DNA of 64,000 nt from Prunus persica (taxonomy: Eukaryota; Streptophyta; Magnoliopsida; Rosales; Rosaceae), in assembly GCF_000346465.2 (NCBI RefSeq), contig NC_034009.1:38432844-38496843 (forward strand), written 5' to 3'. Within the stretch, counting starts at the first letter, position 1. Each line of letters opens with the position of its first letter. The notes under the pieces are model-generated. The model searched no databases. It saw only the letters and a program-made list of their open reading frames with translations, and was not told the DNA's origin. The position numbers and the translations under genes are program-made. Below, one piece after another: positions 25,080 to 35,748 of this stretch.

Positions 25080-27116
25080 ATGGCGAATTCGGTGAATGAT
25101 AAGAGCATTGAGAGTTTGATATCTGCAAGCAAGTCATTGAGGCTAAGTTTACAGAAATCACAGGGCCTGGGGTCGGCTCTAGAGAAAGCAGGAAACAGAT
25201 TTGAAGAGATTAACCAGAGATTACCCTCTCTTGAAGCTGCGGTTCGACCCATTCGTGCAGACAAGGAAGCCCTCGCCGCTGTTGGTGGCCATATCAACCG
25301 TGCTGTTGGCCCTGCTGCATCTGTGCTTAAAGTTTTTGATGCTGTTCATGGACTCGAGAAATCGCTATTGTCAGATCCGCGTAGTGATCTTCCGGGGTAC
25401 CTATCGTTGTTGAAACGCCTGGAAGAGGCTCTGAGGTTTCTGGGTGACAACTGTGGATTGGCAATTCAGTGGTTGGAGGATATAGTAGAGTACTTGGAGG
25501 ATAATGCGGTTGCGGATGATAGGTACCTTTCAAATCTGAAGAAATCATTGAAAGGTCTCCGAGAATTGCAAGATGGTGAGGGAAAGGCCAACCTCGATGG
25601 TGGGCTTTTGGAGGCTGCGTTGGAAAAATTAGAAAATGAGTTCCGGAGACTCCTAATGGAACACAGTGTGCCGCTTCCAATGTCGTCATCATCTTCACTT
25701 GGAGAACAAGCTTGCATTGCTCCATCACCCTTACCTGTTCTGGTAATCCAGAAGTTGCAAGCTATTATTGGAAGATCGATTGCTAATAATAGACTTGAGA
25801 AGTTTATATCCATTTACATTGAAGTTCGAAGTTCAAATGTGAGGGCAAGTTTACAAGCTCTCAATTTGGATTACCTTGAGATATCAATTGCAGAGTTTAA
25901 TGATGTCCAAAGCATAGAGGGCTATATAGCACAGTGGGGAAAGCATTTGGAGTTTGCAGTGAAACACTTGTTTGAGGCGGAGTACAAGCTGTGCAATGAT
26001 GTTTTTGAGAGGATTGGATTGGATGTGTGGATGGGTTGCTTTGCAAAGATAGCTGCTCAGGCTGGTATTCTTGCATTTCTACAATTTGGGAAAACTGTTA
26101 CAGAGAGCAAAAAAGATCCGATAAAGCTTTTGAAGTTGTTGGATATTTTCGCATCTTTGAACAAATTGAGACTGGACTTCAACCGGCTTTTTGGAGGAGC
26201 AGCATGTATTGAAATCCAAAATCTGACAAGGGATCTCATTAAGAGTGTAATTGATGGAGCCGCTGAAATTTTCTGGGAGCTTCTTCTTCAGGTGCAGTTA
26301 CAAAGGCAGAACCCTCCCCCTCCAGATGGGAGTGTTCCGAAATTGGTTAGCTTCATTACTGATTATTGTAATAAACTGCTTGGGGATGATTATAAGCCAC
26401 TATTAACTCAGGTTCTGATCATTGACCGAAGTTGGAAGCATGAGAAGTTTCAAGAAAAGCTCCTTATTAATGAGGTTTTGGAAATTATTAAAGCCATTGA
26501 GATAAATTTGGAGACATGGATAAAGGCTTATGAGGATGCCTCTTTGTCCAACCTTTTTGCAATGAACAATCATTGGCATTTGTACAGGCACCTGAAGGGA
26601 ACTAAGTTGGGGGTTCTGCTGGGGGATGCCTGGTTAAAAGAACATGAACAGTACAAGGACTATTATGCCACAGTGTTTTTGAGAGATAGCTGGGGGAAGC
26701 TTCCTGGTCATTTGAGTAGGGAGGGTCTGATTCTGTTCTCAGGTGGTCGTGCCACCGCCCGTGATCTTGTCAAAAAGAGGCTAAAAACCTTCAATGAAGC
26801 CTTTGATGACATGTATAAGAGGCAATCAAATTGGATTGTGTCAGATAAAGATCTAAGAGAGAAGACATGCCACCTCATAGTGCAGGCGGTTGTGCCTGTT
26901 TACAGAAGCTACATGCAGAACTATGGGCCCTTGGTTGAGCAAGATGCAAGTTCAAGCAAGTATGCCAAGTATTCAGTACAGACTTTGGAGAAAATGCTCT
27001 TGTCTCTCTTTCAGCCAAAGCCTGTTAGATACGGCAGTTTCAAAGGTAGGCAAACTAGTGGGAAATTTAACAATGGAGTAACAGATCTTCGCCGTACTAC
27101 CTCTGCGGTTGTGTGA
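25080..27116 (+). CDS. EXO70G1: Exocyst subunit EXO70, G subfamily
   Basis: Single-exon frame of 678 residues. The N-terminal half (residues about 1-130, with SLEAAVRPIRADKEALAAVG) and the C-terminal Exo70 domain (residues about 270-640) are complete. The latter includes LFSGGRATARDLVKKRL and the SYMQNYGPLVEQ segment, which closes the family's helical rod. The tail ends basic with RRTTSAVV. EXO70 proteins are the membrane-contacting subunit of the exocyst, which tethers secretory vesicles at the plasma membrane through phosphoinositides. The G assignment comes from family resemblance and from adjacency to WRKY11/17, as At4g31540 lies beside At4g31550. EXO70A genes have many introns, whereas the absence of introns here fits the other classes. 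No defects are visible. Confidence 0.93.
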   Translation: MANSVNDKSIESLISASKSLRLSLQKSQGLGSALEKAGNRFEEINQRLPSLEAAVRPIRADKEALAAVGGHINRAVGPAASVLKVFDAVHGLEKSLLSDPRSDLPGYLSLLKRLEEALRFLGDNCGLAIQWLEDIVEYLEDNAVADDRYLSNLKKSLKGLRELQDGEGKANLDGGLLEAALEKLENEFRRLLMEHSVPLPMSSSSSLGEQACIAPSPLPVLVIQKLQAIIGRSIANNRLEKFISIYIEVRSSNVRASLQALNLDYLEISIAEFNDVQSIEGYIAQWGKHLEFAVKHLFEAEYKLCNDVFERIGLDVWMGCFAKIAAQAGILAFLQFGKTVTESKKDPIKLLKLLDIFASLNKLRLDFNRLFGGAACIEIQNLTRDLIKSVIDGAAEIFWELLLQVQLQRQNPPPPDGSVPKLVSFITDYCNKLLGDDYKPLLTQVLIIDRSWKHEKFQEKLLINEVLEIIKAIEINLETWIKAYEDASLSNLFAMNNHWHLYRHLKGTKLGVLLGDAWLKEHEQYKDYYATVFLRDSWGKLPGHLSREGLILFSGGRATARDLVKKRLKTFNEAFDDMYKRQSNWIVSDKDLREKTCHLIVQAVVPVYRSYMQNYGPLVEQDASSSKYAKYSVQTLEKMLLSLFQPKPVRYGSFKGRQTSGKFNNGVTDLRRTTSAVV

Positions 27117-27654
27117 TTGTCAAACTATGTGCGTTGTGGAATCACAGGACAGGACTATCATGGTTAGCCTTCCACCTTGTATATACTGACGTTCTCAGGG
27201 TCCTGGAGCTAAATACTGCTATCCCATTGCCTGAGATTCTAAGATATGGAATTTTTGTAACTCATCTGAATGTGATGAAGAGTTGAACACTGTCTCCACT
27301 GCCCAGTGGGTTCTAGGCCATGATGATGAACAAATATACAACCCCGTTGGATCCCCGCGTAGATAATATATTCAGGTATAGCTATCCGTTTTTCTTTCAT
27401 CTCAGACTCATTAAATCAGTAATTAGGTTAGGCAGCAGGACAAACCTTAATACACCTTTGCTAGGTTCAATGTACAATTCTTTGAGATAAAGTGCATCAA
27501 AGTGGTCTAGTTGTGATTGATTTTGTAACTTATCAGAACATGGGGAAGCTTAAAATTTAAGGACCTTCATGAGATGCTTGTTTTGTGCTATGAAATGGCA
27601 TTGTTGAGAACTTCAAAATGTACTACAGCCATGTGCTATTGGAATTCTGTTGAC

Positions 27655-27660
27655 AATAAA
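27655..27660 (+). terminator. EXO70G1 polyadenylation signal
   Basis: AATAAA about 540 bases after the stop codon, followed by T-rich sequence. Confidence 0.5.
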
Positions 27661-30600
27661 GTATCTACTCGTTTTAATGGAATTGTTTACTTTAAGCTTT
27701 TAGTATTTTGTTGCTGGTGATTCTCCTTTTGTTTCTCTTTTCTGCTTGTCCTCGGTGTATGTGTTTATCCTTGTTAGACTTGCTTGGTAAGACATGAATT
27801 GGTATGTTATTCCTTTCTCAAAAAGCCTGTTTTTCCTTTTTTGATAAGAAATGATTCCAATTGTTCAAAACCTTCTGGGCCGGCTATGTTGTAACAGAAA
27901 AGAAAAAGAAACCTTTTTGTTGTTTGGGTCAAGAATTAAACATAGGAATACTGAAATGTTCTTAGAACAAACCTTATAAAATATTTCCCATCTAAAAACC
28001 CAAACAGTTTTTTTTCTTTTTCTGCACAACAGTTTCTTATCTACCAAACGGAGCCAAACCAAAATTATACATGGGAAGTGTTAATGGATTAGGAAGCCAG
28101 CCAAAGGGCTTTCAAAGGTGCTAAATTATAATTCTAGCAATGGAGACTTTTGAGTCACTTCTATTAATGACCAAGGGGTGGTTGTCGTCTTAGTTGATGG
28201 TATTTCTATCTTTCTCTAATCTCTTGTCAACATGACTAATCACCGAAACTTCGCTCGATGAGAAAAGGAAGGTAAACTATTAACTATACGCTAATCCGAT
28301 ATTAGTGATGTTTCTTTCTTTAGAATCAATCAAAGTCTCCCCTAAAATCAGATTTAATCAAATCCAGAAAGTTGCAGCGTGGATGCTTAAGCAATTTCTC
28401 TTTAAAGTATAAACTATTATTATCACCATATATACAAAGCTCCTAACTTCCCAGGTCCTTCTAAATCTGGTCCTCCTACCAAAATCTTCTAAATTTATCT
28501 CCATATATTTTGTGGTGAACACGACAAATTTATATAGTTGTTGTTTTCTTCCACTTTTTCCTAACGTGACACCAAGATTGCTACCAGGGACCAGTTTGCA
28601 GGCGCATTCCATTCAAATCATGACCAGTCAATGTCAACCATGAGAGGCATGCATTTGGATATTTTTGAGAAAATATGTCATGTATACATGCCCCTTAATC
28701 CATAAAATCTTGAAAAAAAAGCAGGAATTGCATTGGGTCGCATGAAAATGCTGCTTAATTTACCACCAACATCTGCATTTGACTTTATAGGTAGGCGTGT
28801 GTTAATCGATAAGGATGATTTCTTACGCGGGTGAAATTATTGACTGATTGACGAGTCTGAGTCGTTGATGCATGATGCATGATGTTTCATTATATGCCAC
28901 ACATCCACAACAGATGACAACTTGAAAACTATCATCATTTCTCTTTTCCTTTGTCCAAGTTAGGTTGCATCATCAACGGTTGAAGATGAAAGAAAATTCA
29001 TGATTATGATGATGAGGATGAGGACCACGACATAAACGATAAGAGTTGCCATGAAATTGAATGATATGATAATGAAACATTCAGTTGAATTATTATTGAT
29101 GCATGCATTCTTGAAGCCCTTTTTGTTCCTTACTTTGGAGGAGAGGGGTGAGAATTGAGACAAGACATCTTTGTGCTGTGTTTCACTCCATTGGGTCATG
29201 CTTCATTTCAACAATATTCATTCATTTTGCTTCTTCTTTTTTTAAAGATAAATCTTTTATCATTTTTGTATTTATAAAGTTGCTCTTTGATAAATCGTTT
29301 ATAAATTGGACAGAGGATTTCAAACTTAGATTTTTTTAATATTTCAAATTATAGACTTTGGAAAAACCCAAAGGAGAGAGAAATTTTTTAAAAGAAGTCA
29401 AAATGGACAAAATTGCCCTTATTTGTTTTTAGATTTCTTAATGAATCCTTTACATTTGCATGTCTTTGATTTGAAAGTCGAGAGGTTTTTCTGTCTTTTT
29501 TGAAAAAGCTTTGGCTTTTTCCAAAAGTGAAAGTTTTTTTATGGCTAAAACCTAAATTTACTAATAAATTAATATAAAAAGGTATTAATATGGATTTTTT
29601 CTTTTTCAAGTTAAGTAAAAAAACTTTGACTTGCAGATTATAGATTTGAGATTCGAATCTGCACAACATTATAGTTGTGTATGTAAATGAAATCCTCCTC
29701 TCCTGTATTTTATACTAACGTTTGTACTTTAAAAATAAAAAAATAAAAATCAAGTACCATTATAAATAGTGCTTTGACTCACTTTGAATTTTGAATGATA
29801 CCTGAGATGTGAACCATAGTTTTACTGGTATGCTTATTCTCTAGCTGTAACCTTTAAGCTACAATTTTTATAAATACCGTTTGAATTAGAACTCATGATT
29901 TTTATTTATTTTTAATCTAAAAAAAACTACAACAATTGGATGATGGGTTTTTCTCTAACACCAAAAGTCATGCTTAAATATATGCTGCTGACTCATTCAC
30001 ATGAAAAAGCTTAGTATTTTTTACAATTAATAAAAGGTTTGGGATCTTGCAAGGGATTTATACAATGCAATGGATATGCCCCCTCTCTTGAATTTTAAAT
30101 TGCCTTGACCCTCCTCTAATGACTATTGTATTTTATGTGGCATATATGACTAATTAGAAAGCAAACTAATTAACTATATAATTAATAATTATTTTAATAA
30201 TTAAACTAGTTTATCTAAATAGATAAGGTAGATTTGCAGATGGCTAAGAGCTTAAGCACAACCATTGGTTGCTCTCCTCACCTTGACCCTTGTACCCTCC
30301 AATCAAATAATTTTGAATTTTATTATTTTATTTTTGCAATTTGTAGAATTGTTTATAAAGCCTAGGTAGAATATCTGTCTGCCAATAAGGCAAAGTCCAC
30401 CTTAATCAACCAACTTCTTTATTTGTATTTCTTGTCAAAGTTGTGTTAATGGTCTCTCTGTCCAAGTCCTCAGAGCTTAAACAAATAAAAGAAATCTTAT
30501 ATGCTTTAGGAAAAAAATCTGGATCTCTCTATCTCTCCTTGTAAATATAATATGTAACTGTTAACTCAGCAATAAAATAATGACCTTTCCAAATTTTGCA

Positions 30601-32354
30601 ACTGGATCTGTATAGCAACATGCTATATATTATTTTATTTTAGCTTTGCATGGCTGGTCTAAAATAATTTGTGATGCTGCTCTTTTAATCTGTCATTTAT
30701 TTTTTTGTCACAATCCTTTGATTGTATTGCAAGGATTGTGTCATTTTAGGTGTAACCAACGAGTCATGATTTGAATGCGTCGTAGGATTTGTATGAATTT
30801 AATTTCAGTTTAACCATCGTGTGACGAATAGTAAAGTAGTATGATTTAGTTCGATTTAGGCCTCAAATATTCGGACCCTACTGGTTTATGGGTATGGCCC
30901 CTCCACCTTTTGATTCTTTTTTTTTTCCCCTTAATCAATTTTACATGGCCAATAGTTACTTAGCACGAAATGGGTTTGTGTGTGCTTGATTGGTTCATAA
31001 AAAAATTTGATAAGATTTGAATGAAATGATGATGTTGAAGATATTGCTAGCTACATTATAATGAATCATGACCATCCACAACTAAGATATATAAGTCGTG
31101 TTCATTATTGAAGTGAATTAGGATAAGTTGTAAATCCAATCCCATTGGGTTTTCAACTTTGCATAACTTTGCTTTAGATATTCCCTTTTGGCATTATTAA
31201 AAGCTAATCCAAAACCTAACCAATGTGTGTTGTCTTCTCCCAACGTACTAGCGTTGAGTGGCAACTCGGTAGAGTTCATTAATTATTGGAAATTCATTTT
31301 GACATATTGATATTGTTAAATTTTAATGAGATAGACTAACAGTCCGCTATTAGCAACACTGATAATGTTTTTAACTTAATTACCGACAAAGCCCAGTAAG
31401 TGTGAAATTTTATATAAAAAGCCTCGATGTAATTAGTAGTGGAACCATTAATTATATGGCGTAATTTATATGATCAAGTTTTCGATGTTGGACTTATTCT
31501 TCAACATATATGACTTATGAGGTCTATCCATGGCAAGATGTCAATCGAGGTCATTAGCATATTTAAATATTTTCTTAGTTTGGTTGGATCGATATGCATT
31601 GTTGATTCATTATCTAACAATCTAAGTTTTTAGGACGATTATCTAACATGATAATGGCTAGGAGGTCACGGATTTGAAACTTCAAACCTTTTACGCTGTG
31701 CATATGTCTATCTTTGTGGGTGCACGGTGGGCTACACATGATGGGGGAGTGTTAGCTTTTTTTTGTTGTTGTTTTTTTTGTTTATTTTGGAAAGAAAACG
31801 ATGCATTGAACCAAATAAAAAAAATTACATAAAATCTTTAAAGAATGCATCTTGGATGATACTGGGAGGATCCCTCACAACTTAAGCTTATGGGGACCAT
31901 AATGGTTGTCTAACGAGTTTCACCTCATGGCTCCTATTGGCAAGTCCTAATTTTAAGTGGTTTAGGTGATTTTCTAGGTAACTATTGCTTACTTTATCAT
32001 AATTTTGTGCAAATTAACTTTGCTTATTCATAAGTTAAAACATGCTTATCATTAGGGGGCCTAGATATGTTATAAGGCCTAAATAGATAGGGTAGTCCAA
32101 ATTGTATGTTTTACAAAAGGTAATTTGATGTGCAAGGTTGAGTGTTCATGGATCCAAAATATTAAGAAATTTGAACTTCACTACAACGATGATGTCAAAA
32201 TTGTTTTATAGTATTGTCAAGTTGGAAATAATTAAATTATAATTAATGGTGTTTAGTGGTGTTTACAAAATGCATTTTCATGAAGGGAATTATTAAAGGG
32301 AAAAAAGCAAAAAGGTAATTGGCCATTTTCTTTTATTTTGTTAATTCCTATATT

Positions 32355-32550
32355 TAATGCTGTTCTTATCATATTTGTATACCACTTTCGGTGGCAGATG
32401 AGGTATATATCCACATCAATTAAAAAGTGTCAATAAATCATAAAAAAAAATAAAATGTTAAATTAATTTTACTTGATGTGGTTGTCCACCTCATCTGCCA
32501 CATAAAGTGATATAAGAATGTAGTATACAAATGTGATAAGAGTAGCATTA
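32355..32550. mobile_element. MITE with inverted ends, about 196 bp
   Basis: The left end reads TAATGCTGTTCTTATCATATTTGTATAC, and the reverse complement of the right end reads TAATGCTACTCTTATCACATTTGTATAC. Inner parts also pair (GTGGCAGATGAGGT and CCACATCAA on both sides). The whole element folds back on itself, with an AT-rich non-coding centre. A TA or TTA target duplication is possible but not distinguishable in this AT-rich setting. Confidence 0.7.
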
Positions 32551-32825
32551 TTCATTTTGAAAAGTCGTAAAACCCCTTGACGATTTTTGCGAGACAAGAC
32601 ATATAACAAACAATATGTTGGACATAATTAATTTGATTGTATTTCTCTGGCAACATTCATAAATCAGTGATATGTATACCGACGTAGAGGGCAAGAAAAA
32701 CAAGTAAGTAAATGTGACTAAATATTAATATCATCTGATTTAGTATGCATTGATTTTGATTTTGCAACAAATAAAGAATATCAATCAAAATAATTATCTC
32801 TAGAAAGATCCAGCTCCCCAAGAAG

Positions 32826-32848
32826 ATATATATATATATATATATATA
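32826..32848. repeat. (TA)n microsatellite
   Basis: Perfect AT/TA tract of 23 bases. Confidence 0.9.
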
Positions 32849-33129
32849 GGAACTTTGAAGATTTTCATACCTTTTGCCAAAATGGATAGGGATGCATTCT
32901 TTCTCACTACCGTCCTCAGTTGCTTGCTGATGTATTCACAATATCAGATAGGATTTTCAGTTTATTTTAAATTTCAAATATTTTTGATAGGATTTTCAGT
33001 TTAATAGATCATTTGTTAATATCGTGAAGAAAAAATATGTCAAGCTCTTGCTTAATCCATCTATAACTGGTTTATTTTTGAAACAATAATGAAAAAGATT
33101 CATTTGTTAAAGAAAACATTCACATTTTT

Positions 33130-33430
33130 CTCAATGGTAGAAAGTAACCAATTAGGAGCTAACCGACTCCACAAATAAGTTTGGTTATATCGGGCGAGAG
33201 TTTTATCTATGATTGATTCTTATTTTAAGATGCTCACGAAAGAACAATCTATGAGTGCTCGAAAATAACCAATCAAAAGGTCAGCCGATATTATATATAA
33301 AGTGTTCTCTGAATGGTCAAAAAGCTCTTTTAGTGGTCGAAAGTAACCAATCAGAAAGTTAGCCAATATTACATAGAGCGTTCTCTCAATGGCGAAAGTA
33401 ACCAATCAAAAGGTTACCCGACCTCATGTA
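33130..33430 (+). repeat. Degenerate minisatellite built on GAAAGTAACCAATCA
   Basis: Four imperfect units start near 33139, 33260, 33339 and 33393. Each has GAAA(A/G)TAACCAAT(C/T)A, then an AGC/ACC..GA.. stretch, and a GTTCTCTCAATGG-like end in the later ones. Unit spacing is irregular (54 to 121 bp). Each unit carries a CCAAT core. Confidence 0.65.
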
Positions 33431-34391
33431 GACGTTTCGTTACATTTTCCCTACTCAAACTAGACAAGCCGCCTTATGACATGCACAAGGTACATATAAA
33501 AAATAATAAAATAAATAAATAAACAAATAAAAACTTATTATGTCACAATGAATCATTTTATGAGTTAATTTCACATATCATCTTCTTAGACTAGAAGGTG
33601 GATAATTAGGGACAGATTTTTGTATCAAGTCTTTGATTGAGCATGTGACCAAAAGGATTGATAGATGACAAAATAAAGTAATAAGGCTAAACAATGCAGA
33701 TTGATTTTCCCTTAAGAAAACCATACAAATAGATATAATAGCCAATAATTAAGCACTTTATACCAAATATGGAGGAGAAGATAAGATAAACTAATGTTGA
33801 TATTGGTACAATTTCTTTAGAGTGTACATATTTGACCTAATTAAAGATACGTTATCACCAAATAGAAGATTTGCAATAGATAGTTTTATTTTCTCCACAA
33901 AGAGATCACATTACTTAATAATTGTTGGGGTAAATTGAAATAACAAAAATAATTTTTTTTAGAGGAAGTAGTAAATTTTTATTAAAATTGTGAAAAATTA
34001 CAGACTCGAGCGAACAAACAAGACCTCATTAAAACCTTACTTAGGAAAACCAAGCGGAACAAAATCAAAAATAAATTAAAATGAAAGAAAAGGGTTTTTT
34101 GTATTTTGTATTTATATATCTTTTTTTTTTTTTTGTTTTCTTGTTTTAAAAAGGGAACGAAGTGGAAGGGTGTAGAAGACAGTGAACAACAGGATAAGTT
34201 AGAGTGGATATTTCTGGTCACTGTCTTTGCCACGTAATTACGAACGTGTCAAAGCGCGTGGTTCCCTATTTCGCCGACGGCGGACGTTAGCCTCTCCTCT
34301 TCTAAACACACCCACCAATTTACTCACTGCACCCCAACATTTCATGTCCATGTGTTGCGTTTTTGTTGTGAGCCCTGTGACTACTGTTTTC

Positions 34392-34596
34392 TATATATAT
34401 AGCTGTCTAATTGTACCATTTTTCCTCCTTTTTTTTTTTTTTTTTTTTTTTTTCAATTTATTTATTTATTTGGGTTTTGGCTTATCCTCCACCCCCCTGC
34501 CTCTTCCTTAACCTGCGCACCCCCCCCTCCCCCTCTCCCCCTTTGTCTCTCTTTAATTACACAACGCAAGGCTTCTCTCTCTCTCTCTCTCTCTTT
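34392..34596 (+). promoter_or_regulatory. OXS3-like gene promoter: TATA box, poly(T) and CT tract
   Basis: TATATATA at about 34392-34400, a poly(T) run at 34430-34453 and a (CT)n tract at about 34573-34594 precede the coding start. TATA plus CT-rich leader is a common plant promoter arrangement. Predicted start near 34425. Confidence 0.45.
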
Positions 34597-34650
34597 GCGT
34601 CTTATGACTCTGCTTCACCGTCTTCTTCTTCTCCTCCTTTTTTCCAATTG

Positions 34651-34713
34651 ATGACTACAAGCCCCGTAATCTGGAAGCTCAAACGAAGACGACGTCGCAG
34701 CGGTGAGGGGTAA
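34651..34713 (+). CDS. Upstream ORF of the OXS3-like gene, 20 residues, basic
   Basis: ATG at 34651 to TAA at 34711-34713 encodes a 20-residue peptide starting MTTSPVIWKL, followed by a run of Lys/Arg and ending SGEG. The five consecutive arginines use CGA, AGA, CGA, CGT and CGC, so the run is not a simple DNA repeat. It ends 120 bases before the main ATG at 34834 and does not overlap it. It could be translated and control the main frame; I cannot confirm conservation. Confidence 0.5.
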   Translation: MTTSPVIWKLKRRRRRSGEG

Positions 34714-34833
34714 ATCCGAAATTTTCCATCACCGCCGCCTCAGCAGCAGCAACAGCAACACACTATATATCCTCTTTTGTCATTACTGCTGCTGTGTTTC
34801 CAGACCGAACAAACAAACAGCAACCTCTGTTGA

Positions 34834-35748
34834 ATGGATGTCTTGGTGGGCCCCGCCTTCTCCATCGGGGACGGCCGCGGCCGTCTCTTCGTGAAGCAGA
34901 ACGTGGAGGCGCTGCCGAGGTCCGAAGAGGCTTCCTCGGACAGTTCGTCCTCGATCGGGGCTCCTGACGACAGCGAAGAATACGATTCCAAAGGAGATGA
35001 TGGCGACGGCGACGGCGAGGAGGTGCAGAGCAAGTTTAACGGCGGCGGAGGCGGAGGAGGGTTGGGTTCTCTGGGTTCGTTTGGTTCGTTAGAAGAGTCT
35101 CTTCCAATCAAGTAAGTCACTGTTTAGATCTGCAACATGAAATTTTCATTTTTGTTTTTAGCTTAAAGTGATCATCTTTGTTGAATTTCAGTTTTGATCC
35201 TGGTAATAATTAAATATTTAATTTAATTTAATTTAATTTAATTAGTGGTTTTATATGTTAATGACTTGCTTAATTAGCTTGGGTTGATTTTCATTTGGGT
35301 TTTTTTTATATTTAAAAAATATATAATTTGTTTATGCAGGAGGGGATTATCCAATTACTTCTCAGGAAAATCAAAGTCATTTGCAAGTCTGTCAGAAGTG
35401 AGCTCCTCCGTGAGCTCAGTGAAGGAGGTGGAGAAGAGAGACAACCCATTCAACAAGAGGAGGAGGGTTTTGATTGCCTCCAAATGGTCAAGAAAGTCTT
35501 CATCTTTCTACAACTGGCCCAACCCAAAGTCCATGCCTTTGCTAGCCCTAGCTGAACATGAGGAAGATGAAGAAGACGATGAACAGCAGCAGGAACAACA
35601 AGAACAGCAAGACCCATCATCAGACCAATCTTCATCAGATGACAAGGAACAGCAAGACAGAAGAGCCCCAAAGAATTTGCTCGACAGAAGGCTCAAGAGT
35701 TTCAAGTCAAGAAGTTGCTATTGCCTCTCAGATCTGCAAGACCATTAA
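34834..35748 (+). CDS. OXIDATIVE STRESS 3-like (O3L) nuclear protein
   Basis: Exons 34834-35111 and 35340-35748 encode 228 residues. After an acidic, Ser- and Gly-rich N-terminus come the two family signatures: GLSNYFSGKSKSF at residues about 94-106, starting at the intron, and NPFNKRRRVLIASKW at about 130-144. The second carries a basic cluster likely to act in nuclear import. A Glu/Gln/Asp-rich low-complexity stretch follows, then a basic tail. The family (OXS3; Arabidopsis At4g31510 and At2g24550 are the closest by position) raises tolerance to oxidative and heavy-metal stress and works in the nucleus; the biochemical activity is not settled. The neighbours EXO70G1 and AFR support orthology. 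It is preceded by a 20-residue uORF. Confidence 0.85.

Larger units (their letters stand above)
27700..34380. other. Gene-poor AT-rich region
   Basis: About 6.7 kb without a recognisable gene. The open frames are short, mostly Phe/Leu/Lys-rich products of AT-rich DNA. It holds a MITE (32355-32550), a TA microsatellite (32826-32848) and a degenerate minisatellite (33130-33430). A tRNA B-box-like stretch at about 31660-31700 (GGTCACGGATTTGAAACTTC) may be a SINE or retrotransposon fragment. No CDS, rRNA or tRNA was found. Confidence 0.6.

Noticed and set aside
28358..29669. Short frames (79-93 codons) in the gene-poor region
   Set aside because: Compositionally like random AT-rich DNA, no splice partners, no recognisable motif.
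31640..31760. Possible SINE or LTR fragment with a B-box-like motif
   Set aside because: No A-box at the right spacing, no tail and no target duplication, so not listed as a separate element.
34227..34713. Longer frames through the poly(T) and CT tract before the OXS3-like gene
   Set aside because: Phe and Ser/Leu runs come from the tracts; only the short uORF at 34651 has independent support.
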